A DNA stretch of 64,000 bases from Inquilinus ginsengisoli_B (GCF_050434925.1 NZ_JBNDJK010000001.1:6262001-6326000), one strand, 5' to 3'. Shown: positions 9,235 through 19,100, counted from the first letter of the stretch. The notes: generated from the letters alone by a model not told the origin. Made by a program: numbers and translations.

Positions 9235-10335
9235 TCATGACCGGCAGAACTCGTTCACCGCCCGCGCGATCTGCTCCACTGCGGCGGCGGGCAGTCCGGG
9301 GTAGATCGGCAGTGACAGGGTCTGTGCCGACAGCGCTTCGGAGACAGGAAATCGGCCGGGCCCATAGCCCAGGCCGGTGTAGGCGGGCTGGAGGTGGACC
9401 GGGAGCGGGTAGTGGATGCCAGTTGCGATGCCGATCTGCGCGAGCCGCGAACGGACGAGATTCCGTTCGCTGATTCGAATGGCGTAGATCTGATAGGCGT
9501 GGTCTCCGCCAACCGGCCATGCCGGTCTCTGGATCGCAGTTCCTTCGAAAGCCTGGTCATAGAATGACGCGATGCGCCTTCGGTCCTGGATCCATTGATC
9601 CAGATATCGAAGCTTGACACCTAGAGCGGCCGCCTGAACCGCATCCATGCGATCGTTGAAGCCGTGACGGACGTGGTTGTGCCTACCGCTCTGGCCCATC
9701 TCCCGGAGGCACCGGATGGTCTCGGCCAAGTCCGGGCGATCCGTGACGACAGCGCCGCCGTCGCCGTACCCCCACAGAATCTTGCCGGGATAGAAGCTGA
9801 AGCATCCCATGTCGCCGAACGTTCCCGCAGCAACGCCGTTGCGGTATGCCCCGTGGGCCTGGGCTGCGTCCTCGATCACCCAGAGCCGGTGATGGCGCGC
9901 AATCGGCAGAATCCGGTCCATGTCCGCGAGGCGGCCGTGCAGGTGCACCGGGACGATGGCCTTGGTTGCCGGGGTCAGGACCGGCTCGATCGCTGATGGG
10001 TCCATCGTCCAGGTTTGCGGGTCGATGTCGACGAACACCGGCTTCGCTCCGGCATGGATGATGGCCGCGACTGTCGCGACGAAGGCGGCCGGAACCGTCA
10101 CCACCTCGTCGCCCGGTCCGATGCCGGCCGCCAGCATGGCGAGGTGCAACGCCGAGACACCTGAGTTGAGGGCGACCGCATCGCGCGCGCCGCAATAGGC
10201 GGCGAAGGCATCCTCGAACTCGGCGATGGCGGGATGCGTCGGGTAGTCGCCGCTTCTGACAACATCGAGTATCGCGCGCTCGACCTCGGCCCCGACGATG
10301 CGGTGCTGTGCCGCCAGATCCATGAACGGGATCAT
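9235..10335 (-). CDS. DegT/DnrJ/EryC1/StrS-family sugar aminotransferase
   Basis: 366-residue PLP enzyme that aminates keto-sugar nucleotides. Family signatures: FMDLAAQH start, GSGDYPTHPAIAEFE-like active-site entry, LNSGVSALHLAML, HLHGRLADMD, EDAAQAHGA, and the PLP-lysine segment SFYPGKILWGYGDGG. This implies an amino-deoxysugar in the EPS, although the keto-sugar substrate cannot be deduced. It is transcribed leftward and diverges from the glycosyltransferase at 10966. An in-frame ATG at 10323 is an alternative start. Confidence 0.9.
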   Translation of the reverse strand: MIPFMDLAAQHRIVGAEVERAILDVVRSGDYPTHPAIAEFEDAFAAYCGARDAVALNSGVSALHLAMLAAGIGPGDEVVTVPAAFVATVAAIIHAGAKPVFVDIDPQTWTMDPSAIEPVLTPATKAIVPVHLHGRLADMDRILPIARHHRLWVIEDAAQAHGAYRNGVAAGTFGDMGCFSFYPGKILWGYGDGGAVVTDRPDLAETIRCLREMGQSGRHNHVRHGFNDRMDAVQAAALGVKLRYLDQWIQDRRRIASFYDQAFEGTAIQRPAWPVGGDHAYQIYAIRISERNLVRSRLAQIGIATGIHYPLPVHLQPAYTGLGYGPGRFPVSEALSAQTLSLPIYPGLPAAAVEQIARAVNEFCRS

Positions 10336-10965
10336 GACCTTTCAGGGCAGTCGCTGCGGTCGGCCGAACTGTCGCGCAGATACATGAAGATAAGCCGCTC
10401 CAACCTAGTCGTGAGGCGCAGACAAACAATTATTATGCTTCAGAAGTATTGGTTCTACCCTTCTCGCCCCTCGACAGGTCGCGATAAATTTCAATCTTTA
10501 CTGATCTATTGTGCCATGCGCTCCAGAGCTCCATATCTCGCAATCTTTATCGACATTGCGTCAGGCCGCAGGCTCTGAAATCGAGTTCAGGATATAGCCT
10601 TTGATGGAAAGCAAGAGGCTGGCAAAGAGAGATAGAGCCGATCGGCAAATGCGATCAGCCAATGGATCCGGGTCCTCCATCCGGACAGTCCTACCGCCGG
10701 CAAATTGCGTACCGACCTGCCAGCGTCTACGACCAGTGGAGGGAACGGTCCCGTTTGGAACGGTCTCGATACCGCCTTTGCCTTCCTTGTTGGGCCAGTG
10801 GGCCCTCCTCACAATGGCGTCCGGGCTAAACTTCAGATTCGATGAGCGGGAAACACGCCACGCCGCTCTGCTTTCCGGCACGAAATCGTCGCTGCCCCAC
10901 CATCGGCGACAATTATTGGCCCTGCGGCCTGACGCTTCATTCAACGATCCGTGAGCGACGGACAG
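10336..10965. other. Divergent intergenic region
   Basis: About 630 bases between the leftward aminotransferase and the rightward glycosyltransferase operon. Open frames here have no domains and conflict with one another. It should hold the promoter of the three-glycosyltransferase operon; I see no strong palindrome. Confidence 0.45.
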
Positions 10966-12246
10966 ATGAAAATCATTCTGGCGAACCGCTATTTGTATCC
11001 AGACGAGTCGGCGACCAGCCGCATGACATCCAGCCTGGCATTCGCACTCGCCCGGAAGGGCTTTGACGTACACGGCTTGACAAGCAGGCAGTTCCACAAT
11101 GACCGCGTCCGGCATCTGCCGGCCCGGCAGATGACAAACGGCATCACCATTCACCGCCTGGCGACATCCGGCTTCGGCCGCGATCGGCTCTGGGGTCGTG
11201 CGCTCGACTACCTCACCTTCCATCTGTGTGCGGTGCTCTGGGTGCTATGGCACGCGCGGCCTGGGGATATCTGTGTGGCATGCACCGACCCTCCGCTCCT
11301 TTCCGTTAGTTTGGCCTTGCCCCTCAGGCTGAAGCGAGCCCGGATGGTGAACTGGCTGCACGACCTGTTTCCCGAGGTCGCACTGGAGCTGTCCGTCGTC
11401 AAGCGGGGTCGGGCCGGCCGGGCGGCACTGGCCTTGCGCGACTGGTCGCTCCGCCGTGCGGTGTGCAACGTCGCTCCGATCGCGCAAATGGCCCGCTTCC
11501 TCGAGCGCCGCGGGATTCCCGCCGAGCGTCTCGCCGTGGTGCATCATTGGTCGGATGGCGCGGCCATCCGACCGATCCCCCGGCAGGCAAACCCGCTTCG
11601 CCGGGACTGGAAGCTGGAGGACACTTTCGTCGTTGGCTATTCGGGCAATTTCGGGCGCGCTCACGAATTCGACACCATCCTCGGCGCCGCGGCGCGGCTG
11701 AAGAACCGGGACGATATCCGCTTCCTGTTCATCGGTGGCGGGCACAAACGGGCGGCCATTGAAGCGGAGATACGGGCGCAGGGGCTGGACAACGTTATCC
11801 TCAAGCCGCTGCAGCCGCGCGAGCTGTTGGCCGAGACCCTCGGCTTGGCGGATGTCCATCTGGTATCGCTCCTGCCTCCGCTCGAGCCCTTCGTCATCCC
11901 CAGCAAGGTCTACGGCATCCTGGCCGCCGGCCGGCCTACCCTTTTCGTTGGCGACCTGGAGGGTGAGATCGGACTGATCCTTCAGCAGCACCGCTGCGGA
12001 CATGCCGTTGCCATCGGCGATAGCGAAACTCTGGCCCGCCATATCCTCGATCTGCGGGATTCACCCCAGCGGCTGAGCGAGATGGCGACCAGCGCCCGAC
12101 GGCTGTTCGACACCGACTACACTGAGGACCGAGGGTCCCGCGAATGGATCGAGCTGCTGTCACGGCTTCTGACGTCGGCGGCCGGTGACGTCGCGTCCCG
12201 AAAGGCCAGCGCAGCGATTCCTGCCGCCGAGAGGAGCCCGCCATGA
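10966..12246 (+). CDS. Glycosyltransferase family 4 (WbuB-like)
   Basis: 426-residue GT-B enzyme, probably attaching a sugar to the lipid-linked EPS repeat unit at the cytoplasmic membrane. The N-terminal half resembles WbuB-type transferases (MKIILANRYLYPDESATSRM; WLHDLFPEVALEL). The C-terminal Rossmann domain shows VGYSGNFGRAHEFD, FLFIGGGHKRAAIE and the nucleotide-sugar loop PSKVYGILAAGRPTLFVGD. A GTG five codons upstream (10951) could also start it. It overlaps the next gene by ATGA and is first of a three-gene glycosyltransferase operon. Confidence 0.87.
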   Translation: MKIILANRYLYPDESATSRMTSSLAFALARKGFDVHGLTSRQFHNDRVRHLPARQMTNGITIHRLATSGFGRDRLWGRALDYLTFHLCAVLWVLWHARPGDICVACTDPPLLSVSLALPLRLKRARMVNWLHDLFPEVALELSVVKRGRAGRAALALRDWSLRRAVCNVAPIAQMARFLERRGIPAERLAVVHHWSDGAAIRPIPRQANPLRRDWKLEDTFVVGYSGNFGRAHEFDTILGAAARLKNRDDIRFLFIGGGHKRAAIEAEIRAQGLDNVILKPLQPRELLAETLGLADVHLVSLLPPLEPFVIPSKVYGILAAGRPTLFVGDLEGEIGLILQQHRCGHAVAIGDSETLARHILDLRDSPQRLSEMATSARRLFDTDYTEDRGSREWIELLSRLLTSAAGDVASRKASAAIPAAERSPP

Positions 12247-13508
12247 AGGAACGCGTGGTCGTCAGCCAGCTCGGCGCCCGCATGGACTATGCCGTGCCGC
12301 GTATCCTGAACGCACACGGCATGCTGGAGCATTTCTACACCGACATCTGCGCAACTAAGGGGTGGCCCCGCCTGGTCGGATATCTCCCCCACCGGTTTCA
12401 ACCGGCGGGGATTCGGCGGCTGATCGGGCGAAGGCCGTCCGGCATCCCGCCGCGGCGGATGACGTGCTTCCCGGGCGTCGGCCTGTCCTTCGCGCTGCGG
12501 CGGATGCGAGCCCATGCGCGTCCCGATGACAGAATGAGAGCGGAACTCGATGCAGGCCGGCGTCTTTCCGAGCTCGTCGTCCGCCATGGCTTCGGCCAAG
12601 CCAGCGGCTTCTACGGCTTCATCCGCGAATGTCTGGAGCCACTCCAGGCGGCGCGGGCCCGCGGCATGTGGACCGCTGTCGAGCAGAACATCGCAGCCTG
12701 GGAACTGGTCGATCGCCTGGAACGCGAGGAGCAGGAGCGTTTTCCGGCCTGGATCTCCGAAGTCACCGAAAGGGCGTCCTCGGAGGCGTATGCCTCTCGT
12801 GAGAGAGCGGAATGGGCCGAGGCCGATCTCATCGTGTGCCCTTCCGAATTCGTCCGCCAGAGCGTGGCGGAATATGGAGGGCCGGTCGACCGCTGCGTCA
12901 TCGTTCCATACGGCGTCGACGCCCGGTTCCAGATCCCGACGCGCGATCGACGGAACGGTCCGCTACGGGTCCTGACCGTCGGTAGCCTCGGCCTGCGCAA
13001 GGGCACGCCTTATGTCCTCGAAGCGGCCAGACGGATGAGCGGAAGGGCCGACTTCCGCATGGTTGGAAGAGGCGCTGTGCCGTCGGCGGCCTGCGCCGGC
13101 CTGGACGGGGTGGTCCAGTTCACCGGCCCCATTCCACGGCTGGAGATCATTGCTCAATACGCTTGGGCCGACGTTTTCCTCCTGCCGTCGGTGTGCGAAG
13201 GATCCGCCACAGTGACTTATGAAGCGCTGGCAGCCGGTCTCCCCGTCATCACGACGCCAAATACCGGCAGTGTCGTTCGCGACGGCACGGACGGATTTGT
13301 CGTTCCCATCCGCGACGTCGACGCCATTGTCCAATCCCTCCATCTGCTTCGTGCTGACCGCGCCCGGCTTTCCGAGATGTCGCACAATGCCAAGCTCCGC
13401 GCGCAGGATTTCGACTTGGCCGGCTACGGACGGCGGCTTTGCGATGCGCTCGGGAAGGCCCGGGTGCCGACAGCCGGCAATCTCCGGAAGGTTCGCCATG
13501 CTTCATGA
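12243..13508 (+). CDS. Glycosyltransferase family 4
   Basis: 421-residue GT-B glycosyltransferase. The C-terminal donor-binding half is clear: LRVLTVGSLGLRKGTPYVLEA, then LLPSVCEGSATVTYEALAAG with the EX7E-type motif (E in CEGSA, E in TYEA), and PVITTPNTGSVVRDGTDGFVV. The start ATG overlaps the preceding stop (ATGA), and the end overlaps the next gene by 11 bases. Acceptor and donor sugars unknown. Confidence 0.86.
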   Translation: MKERVVVSQLGARMDYAVPRILNAHGMLEHFYTDICATKGWPRLVGYLPHRFQPAGIRRLIGRRPSGIPPRRMTCFPGVGLSFALRRMRAHARPDDRMRAELDAGRRLSELVVRHGFGQASGFYGFIRECLEPLQAARARGMWTAVEQNIAAWELVDRLEREEQERFPAWISEVTERASSEAYASRERAEWAEADLIVCPSEFVRQSVAEYGGPVDRCVIVPYGVDARFQIPTRDRRNGPLRVLTVGSLGLRKGTPYVLEAARRMSGRADFRMVGRGAVPSAACAGLDGVVQFTGPIPRLEIIAQYAWADVFLLPSVCEGSATVTYEALAAGLPVITTPNTGSVVRDGTDGFVVPIRDVDAIVQSLHLLRADRARLSEMSHNAKLRAQDFDLAGYGRRLCDALGKARVPTAGNLRKVRHAS

Positions 13509-14736
13509 ACGCATCGGATTTCGGTCCGAGCCATCCCGCGGCCCCCGACAGGGGCAGGCTGAGTCCCGGATCAGGATCGCCATGCTGACGGCGTCTGCCT
13601 CATTGTCCGATGGCGGGCCACCGACCGCACTCCGAGCCGTGTGCCAGGCGATGCGTCAATCGCCGGCGATCTCGATCGAGGTATTCGCGCTCGATCGCGA
13701 CGCCGACTCCGACCGGGTGGGCTGGGGGGATGTCCCCGTCCATCTCCTGCCCGTCCGGGGCCCCCGCAGCTTCGGCTATTCCCGAAGCCTTCAGGCGGCA
13801 CTGCGCAGCAGCGATGCCGATCTGCTGCATGTCCACGGCCTTTGGATGTACACCTCAATCGCCGCCAAGCAGTGGGCCGTGCATACCAGGAAGCCCTATG
13901 TGATCAGCCCGCGCGGCATGCTCGACCCATGGGCCCTCGCAAACCACGGCTGGAAGAAGCAGCTCGCCATGCGAGCCTATGAGGATGCCCATCTGCGGCG
14001 GGCCGCTTGCCTGCACGCGCTCTGCGAGTCTGAGGCGCAGTCGATCCGGGCCCTCGGATTGACGGCGCCGATCTGCCGCATCCCGAATGGCGCCACCCTG
14101 CCCGACGGCGTGCCGCCGCCGCGCCCTGGCTGGAGAGCGCAGCTGCCCGCTGACGCTCGCATCCTGCTGTATCTCGGCCGGCTCACGCCGAAGAAAGGGC
14201 CAGCCCCCCTGATCCGGGCGTGGGCCAACAGCCGGGCGTCGGCGACATCGTCCTGGCATCTCGTCTTCGTCGGATCCGGCCCCGAAGCATATTGTGCGGA
14301 GCTGAAGGCCCTGGCCGCGGATCTGGGAGTGGGCGAAACGGTGCATTTCGCCGGTCCCCGCTATGGCCCGGACAAGGCGGCGGCCTTTGCGTCGTCGGAC
14401 GCCTTCATCCTGCCGTCGTTCAGCGAAGGCATGCCGAACGCGGCGTTGGAGGCCTGGGCTCACGGCCTGCCGTCGCTCCTCACCCCGCAGTGCAACCTGC
14501 CGGAAGGCTTTGAATACGGAGCTGCGATCGCCATCGAGCCGAACGAGCTCGCCATCGCAAACGGGCTTCGGCGGCTGACCGACATGACCGACGGCGAGCG
14601 TCGGGTGATGGGGGCCCGGGGCAGCGCCCTGGTCGCGAAGCGGTTCTCCTGGCAGGTGGTGGCGGCGGAACTGGAGGCGGTTTATCGCTGGCTGCTGGGC
14701 CTTCAGGAGCGTCCGGAGACAGTCGACCTCGCCTGA
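13498..14736 (+). CDS. Glycosyltransferase family 4
   Basis: 412-residue GT4 protein. The N-terminal domain begins at RIRIAMLTASASLSDGG and includes LLHVHGLWMYTS and YVISPRGMLDPWAL. The C-terminal domain shows LLYLGRLTPKKG and the EX7E motif in LPSFSEGMPNAALEAWAHG. A much longer in-frame reading would overlap the previous gene extensively; ATG 13498 gives only an 11-base overlap. Last gene of the rightward trio, followed by a strong hairpin at 14757-14787. Confidence 0.86.
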   Translation: MLHERIGFRSEPSRGPRQGQAESRIRIAMLTASASLSDGGPPTALRAVCQAMRQSPAISIEVFALDRDADSDRVGWGDVPVHLLPVRGPRSFGYSRSLQAALRSSDADLLHVHGLWMYTSIAAKQWAVHTRKPYVISPRGMLDPWALANHGWKKQLAMRAYEDAHLRRAACLHALCESEAQSIRALGLTAPICRIPNGATLPDGVPPPRPGWRAQLPADARILLYLGRLTPKKGPAPLIRAWANSRASATSSWHLVFVGSGPEAYCAELKALAADLGVGETVHFAGPRYGPDKAAAFASSDAFILPSFSEGMPNAALEAWAHGLPSLLTPQCNLPEGFEYGAAIAIEPNELAIANGLRRLTDMTDGERRVMGARGSALVAKRFSWQVVAAELEAVYRWLLGLQERPETVDLA

Positions 14737-14756
14737 AGCCTGTCTCCGGAAATGCC

Positions 14757-14787
14757 GAGCCCCGCCCAGCCGAGGCGGGCGGGGCTC
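14757..14787. terminator. Bidirectional terminator-like hairpin
   Basis: Perfect 11-bp stem GAGCCCCGCCC (14757-14767) with GGGCGGGGCTC (14777-14787), between the convergent stops of the glycosyltransferase and the epimerase. An outer inverted repeat GCCTGAAG (14731-14738) / CTTCAGGC (14791-14798) brackets it and includes both stop codons. Confidence 0.65.
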
Positions 14788-14792
14788 CTGCT

Positions 14793-15908
14793 TCAGGCGG
14801 CGTTGACCCCAACTGGTCCTGGCGAAGATGCCTTCGGCTTGCGCAGAGACTTGGCGGGCGGTCGGCGAAGGCGTTCGTTGCTGGGCGCCGCCGGTTCCTG
14901 ACCGCTCTGATACTCCCGGAACCACTCGATGAATGCGCGCACACCGGCGTCCACCTTGGTCTGCGGGACGTAGCCGGTCAGCGCCTTGAGCAGATCGGGC
15001 GAAGCGAAGGTCCTGGGCACGTCCCCCGGCTGCATCGGCAGCATGCGCCGGGTCAGCGGCGCCCCGAGATGCCGCTCGATCGTGTCGATGAAGGGCAGCA
15101 ATCCCACCGGCGCGCCACCGCCGATATTGACGGCCCGGAACGGCGCGATCGGCGAGAGGCTGTCCTCGCCTCCCTCGAAGGTCACCGGCCGGCCCTGGAC
15201 CGGCGCGATCTCGGCGAGGCGAGCGATGGCCTCAACGAGATCGTCGACATAGGTGAAGTCTCGCTCCATGCGGCCCTCGCCATAGACGTCGATCGCCTCT
15301 CCCTTCAACGCCGCCGAGACGAACTTGAACAGCGCCATGTCCGGACGTCCCCACGGACCATAGACCGTGAAAAAGCGGACAACGGTGGTCGGAATGTCAT
15401 GCAGGTGCGCATAGGCATGAGCCATTGCCTCCATCGCCTTCTTGGAGGCGGCGTAAAGGGTCATCGGCTCGTCCGCGCGGTCGATCTCGGTGAACGGACA
15501 CTTGGAATTGGCGCCGTAGACCGAGCTGGTCGAGGCCACAATCAGATGCCGCACCTTGAGCTCCCGGACGACCTCCAGCAGGTTGAAGGAACCGACGAGA
15601 TTGGCATCGACATAGGCGCGCGGGTTTTCCAGGCTGTATCGCACACCGGCCTGCGCAGCGAGATGCACGACGACGTCGGGCATGGCCTCCTGCGCCGCCT
15701 GCCGCAGCTTGCCGGCATCTGCCAGCATGCCGACCACCGGCCTGAACCGCGAATTCTCGGACAGGATGGCATGGCGGCGCTCCTTCAGCGACACGTCGTA
15801 GTAGGGTGTCAACCCGTCGTAGCCGACGACGAAGGCGCCCCGCGCGAGAAGCAGGCGCGCCAGATGAAAGCCGATAAATCCAGCCGTTCCTGTTATAAAA
15901 TATCGCAT
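14793..15908 (-). CDS. UDP-glucuronate 4-epimerase-like NAD-dependent epimerase
   Basis: 371-residue SDR enzyme predicted to interconvert UDP-GlcA and UDP-GalA. Signatures: FITGTAGFIGFHLARLLL, GYDGLTPYYDVSLKERRH (typical of UDP-glucuronate epimerases), ASTSSVYGANSK, YxxxK in YAASKKAMEAM, and FFTVYGPWGRPDMALFKF. The last ~30 residues are Pro/Ala/Lys-rich and lie outside the fold. Product: a uronic acid donor for acidic EPS. Leftward, convergent with the glycosyltransferase operon. Confidence 0.88.
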   Translation of the reverse strand: MRYFITGTAGFIGFHLARLLLARGAFVVGYDGLTPYYDVSLKERRHAILSENSRFRPVVGMLADAGKLRQAAQEAMPDVVVHLAAQAGVRYSLENPRAYVDANLVGSFNLLEVVRELKVRHLIVASTSSVYGANSKCPFTEIDRADEPMTLYAASKKAMEAMAHAYAHLHDIPTTVVRFFTVYGPWGRPDMALFKFVSAALKGEAIDVYGEGRMERDFTYVDDLVEAIARLAEIAPVQGRPVTFEGGEDSLSPIAPFRAVNIGGGAPVGLLPFIDTIERHLGAPLTRRMLPMQPGDVPRTFASPDLLKALTGYVPQTKVDAGVRAFIEWFREYQSGQEPAAPSNERLRRPPAKSLRKPKASSPGPVGVNAA

Positions 15909-15994
15909 CTGCGTAACCTCTGCTCTGAATCAACTTGCTCGAAGCCCGCGGCCACCCGGCTGAAAACCGAGCGCGGCGGGGAATGCCGCGAAGG

Positions 15995-16570
15995 TCATCC
16001 CTGCGGTGGCAGAAACCGTGTCCGCTCGCGCAGCTTGCGCGCTGGATTGCCGGCGTAGATCATCCAGGAATCGAGATCCCGGAAGGCCACGCCGCGCGCC
16101 CCGAGAACCGCCCCTTCCCCGACCGTGACGCCCGGCCCGACGAAGGCCTCTGCTGCGACCCAGGCCTGAGCCCCGATGACGATCGGTCTCGCCCGCAGCG
16201 GGAATCGCGCATCGTCGACGTCATGCGTCCCGGTGCACAGATGCGCGCCCTGCGACACGACGGCGAAATCGCTGATGGCGACCGGGACGACGTTATAGCA
16301 GGTCACCCCGGGGGCGATCACGGCATGCCGCCCCACCGTGAGGTGAGGCGGCCACCAGATGGTCGTCTGGCCATAGACGCGCGCCGTCGGATCGATCCGC
16401 GCCCCGAAGGCCAGCAGGACCAGGCGCCGCCATCGGTGGAACGGCCGCGGAGTCCAGGCCCCGAGCAAGCGCCAGCAGACCGACCAAACGAAGCGGCGCA
16501 GCCGGTCGCCCAGGGCGAAGGTCGGCCCGCCGAGACGTGGCTCGAGGCGCGGCACATCAAGGCTTTTCAC
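15995..16570 (-). CDS. WcaF-like colanic-acid-type acetyltransferase (left-handed beta-helix)
   Basis: 191-residue hexapeptide-repeat O-acetyltransferase, probably acetylating an EPS sugar with acetyl-CoA. It contains GARIDPTARVYGQTTIWWPPHLTVG, a turn around YNVVPVAISDFAVVSQGAHLCTGTHD with the catalytic-type His, and GPGVTVGEGAVLGARGVAF. The GTG at 16570 overlaps the upstream stop as GTGA, which fixes the start; a 239-residue version would run far into the upstream gene. Coupled to the Wzy-like polymerase gene. Confidence 0.82.
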   Translation of the reverse strand: MKSLDVPRLEPRLGGPTFALGDRLRRFVWSVCWRLLGAWTPRPFHRWRRLVLLAFGARIDPTARVYGQTTIWWPPHLTVGRHAVIAPGVTCYNVVPVAISDFAVVSQGAHLCTGTHDVDDARFPLRARPIVIGAQAWVAAEAFVGPGVTVGEGAVLGARGVAFRDLDSWMIYAGNPARKLRERTRFLPPQG

Positions 16571-17868
16571 GGCACCCTCCCCATCGCTGCGGCGGCCGAA
16601 GGCGGCGTCATCGTCACGGCGGCCGAAGGCTGTGCAACAGGTTTGCGAGTTCGGGCGAACAGCAGAGCGGGTATGAGGAACAGCACCATTTGGACCCATG
16701 ACGAGAGGATCCACTGTGTGTAGTGCGAAATCGTGTGCATCGACGAAACGGCCAGCAGCATATAGAAGAGCTGCGGCGCCGTGTGGCCGGCCATCGCCGC
16801 GCCGTAAAGCCGGCTTAGAAAATAGGCAATGATGAAGAACTTGAAAGCACCGAAATACCAGAATGAGGCATAGGCATCGGTCATACCCGTTTCTGTCGTG
16901 CCGGTGGGCTTATTATAGGCACGATCAAACTGATCTTCGATACCAATCATGAAGGAATCTTTTAACGGCTTTCCGACTACTTGGGCCGGAATGTAATTCC
17001 ATACAAGAGTGTCCCAATGGAAGGCACCGTAATCGAAAGATTGATTCCGATCGACCATGTGAATTCTATACATCGCGTTGCGCATTTCCTCACCACCGGC
17101 GGTGAGTATCCGTTCAAAGTTGTCCAACACCGAAATCTCCATGAGTTTCGATAGTGCCGGACCATCGTTCTTGACATTCATCTGGCGATAATCGGCGGTG
17201 CTGGTCAGCGCCAGGGTGCCGCCCAGAATCCCTGCCAGCGCCAGAAAATGCGGCACCGCCCGGCGCCATTTGAACCAGATCGCAAGCGCGAAAAGTATGA
17301 TCAGCTCGGTGGTCTCGCCTCGTTTTCCTGTCCTCATGATCTGCTCGACGTAGAACATTAAATCGACTGCAATAATCATAAAGGCCGGGAACGATCTCCT
17401 GTTGACAAAGCACAAGAGCGCAATAGAAAGACCGTACGGAAGAAATTCTGAAAAGAAAGATATTATCACGTAGTAACCGGTGAACATGGTGGCAACAGCC
17501 ATCTCGATCGGGATTTCGCTCAGCTTGTAGTAAAAATAAGATCCGATCGCCGACAGGATGGCGGAGGCGAGAAGCAGCCGCGTCTCGCTGAACTGCCATT
17601 GAAACGCGCGCATTACCGGAAGGCGATTTGGCATCCAGCCCAGCCGGCACATGGCAAGGCACAGAACCGTGAAGCCGACGGTCTTGGCGTAGAGCCCGGC
17701 CGGCATGAATTGATCGACCGCCAGGCCAGGCAGTTGCGGCAGAATGAATGAGAACATCATGGCACTGGCCAGGAAGGGAAACTCATACAGCTTCCCGCTC
17801 CGTGTCCCTGCCGCCACCAACATCCATAGGCACAGGCCAGCCAACAACCCGGTGAGGATCCAATTCAC
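16567..17868 (-). CDS. Wzy-like O-antigen/EPS polymerase (multi-pass membrane protein)
   Basis: 433-residue integral membrane protein with about ten to eleven hydrophobic spans, for example residues 2-20, 30-46 and 60-75, and the last before FLIPALLFARTRK. There is a large loop (~residues 240-320, rich in Asn/Asp/Phe) and no ATP-binding motif. That layout fits an oligosaccharide repeat-unit polymerase, and no other Wzy candidate is present in a locus that has Wzx, WecA-like and Wzc-like proteins. Sequence conservation in Wzy is poor, so the call rests on topology and context. Start is GTG. Confidence 0.68.
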   Translation of the reverse strand: MNWILTGLLAGLCLWMLVAAGTRSGKLYEFPFLASAMMFSFILPQLPGLAVDQFMPAGLYAKTVGFTVLCLAMCRLGWMPNRLPVMRAFQWQFSETRLLLASAILSAIGSYFYYKLSEIPIEMAVATMFTGYYVIISFFSEFLPYGLSIALLCFVNRRSFPAFMIIAVDLMFYVEQIMRTGKRGETTELIILFALAIWFKWRRAVPHFLALAGILGGTLALTSTADYRQMNVKNDGPALSKLMEISVLDNFERILTAGGEEMRNAMYRIHMVDRNQSFDYGAFHWDTLVWNYIPAQVVGKPLKDSFMIGIEDQFDRAYNKPTGTTETGMTDAYASFWYFGAFKFFIIAYFLSRLYGAAMAGHTAPQLFYMLLAVSSMHTISHYTQWILSSWVQMVLFLIPALLFARTRKPVAQPSAAVTMTPPSAAAAMGRVP

Positions 17869-18256
17869 AACCGGCTCGCCGCAATCATCGTCGAGCCAAC
17901 GTCGCTCGGATCACCGCTGAAGCCGGACCAACACCGTCCCGGCCCAATCAAAGGCAGGTGCAAGCCAGCGGGGGCGACTGGAAATCTCAATATCATGATA
18001 TGCTGACATCCCCTGCGATTCATGCAGGACGCTATCACTCCCGACGGAGACCTCAGATCTGCCTATTGGAGTGAAGCCCTACTCCGAAGGGCGGGTTCAG
18101 CTGAGGCAAGTCCTGAGGCCTTCTGTTCGGCAGGCGCCCCACCCGCCGGATCTCGCCACCAAGAGAGAACATACCCGGCAAAAGGATGAGCCCCGATTGC
18201 AGCTCTACCCCCGATTGCCAGATCACCATGCGCGGATATGCGCGATATGTAGAGAG
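17869..18256. other. Divergent promoter region
   Basis: 388 bases between the leftward polymerase gene and the rightward secreted-protein gene. I see no gene or clear operator; promoters for both directions are expected here. Confidence 0.4.
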
Positions 18257-19093
18257 ATGTCCCAAGGGGGGGTGTTTCGGCGCCGCGTTGCAGCCATGCT
18301 CATCAAGCGACTTATCTGTGTCACGATCCTTCTGGCATTTTCGAGTGCGGTCGCCGATCAAGGCACGTCCTCGGCTGCAAGCCCGGCCAAATGGCTCTCC
18401 GAATCCCGCTTCGTCATCTCGTCGATGGAAGCCGGCCCGATCGGCTATCTCGAAGCGTGGGGTGGCTCGGAATTCGGCTACGCCTATACCTATTCGATCT
18501 CGGACGCGCCTGCGGGGGTGACCGTGGATGCCGACAGCGGCATGCTGTCGGTTGCAGCGCCGCTCGCCGTCGCCACCTATGCCTTCAAGACATCGGTGCA
18601 CAATCGCGGCGATAGCTCAGAAGTGGCGAATTTCCCGGTCACACTCGAGGTGATGGCCGGGGTCACCGCCCGCCGCACCAAGAGCGCCGTTCTTCACAGG
18701 GACTATGTGGTTGACTCCGGTGAGTACGGCACCCCGGTCGGCACTGACTACACCGAAGTCCTGATGAAGATCCGGCGCGCCATCATCCTCGACCAGAAGG
18801 CAGTGGGAGACGGCAAGCTGCGAGCGGCGATCATCTTTCACGGCGGCGGCCAGTACGATTATGCGAACAATCGCTGGACTTTCGGTATCCAGTACCTCGA
18901 TATCCGTAGCGACACTCCCGGTGTTCGTGCGAAGCTGCGCAACATCGCGCCGGACAGCCCTTATCATATCGCCGCGGCCATCCTGCAGCTGGGGCGCCAA
19001 TACTTTCAATGCGTCGGACCGACGGACGACTGGATCTGCGAGCAGCCGAGATCGGTCGGCTTCAAGATCGATACCACCCCCCCCCGGCGATGA
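18257..19093 (+). CDS. Secreted Ig-like/beta-helix protein, N-terminal part (frame ends at C9 tract)
   Basis: 278 residues as encoded. It begins with a signal peptide (FRRRVAAMLIKRLICVTILLAFSSAVA). A putative Ig/cadherin-like domain (YTYSISDAPAGVTVDADSGM) follows, then a region resembling the start of a beta-helix or tailspike-like fold. The frame stops just after a run of nine C (19077-19085). Removing one C would give FKIDTTPPGDDAVMLKDAS and continue uninterrupted into 19101-20210. The whole gene would then encode a ~650-residue secreted protein, plausibly an EPS-modifying or lyase-like enzyme given its place between polymerase and amidotransferase genes. ATG 18257 with AGAGAG upstream is preferred; ATG 18296 is possible. 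Confidence 0.62.
   Translation: MSQGGVFRRRVAAMLIKRLICVTILLAFSSAVADQGTSSAASPAKWLSESRFVISSMEAGPIGYLEAWGGSEFGYAYTYSISDAPAGVTVDADSGMLSVAAPLAVATYAFKTSVHNRGDSSEVANFPVTLEVMAGVTARRTKSAVLHRDYVVDSGEYGTPVGTDYTEVLMKIRRAIILDQKAVGDGKLRAAIIFHGGGQYDYANNRWTFGIQYLDIRSDTPGVRAKLRNIAPDSPYHIAAAILQLGRQYFQCVGPTDDWICEQPRSVGFKIDTTPPRR
19077..19085 (+). repeat. C9 homopolymer at frameshift point
   Basis: Nine consecutive C inside a coding region; the protein-like reading switches by one base exactly here. Possible slipped-strand (phase-variable) site or sequence error. Confidence 0.8.
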
Positions 19094-19100
19094 TGCCGTG

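Noticed and set aside
10561..11223. 220-codon minus-strand frame upstream of and overlapping a glycosyltransferase gene
   Set aside because: Overlaps the real gene for ~260 bases and has no recognisable motif.
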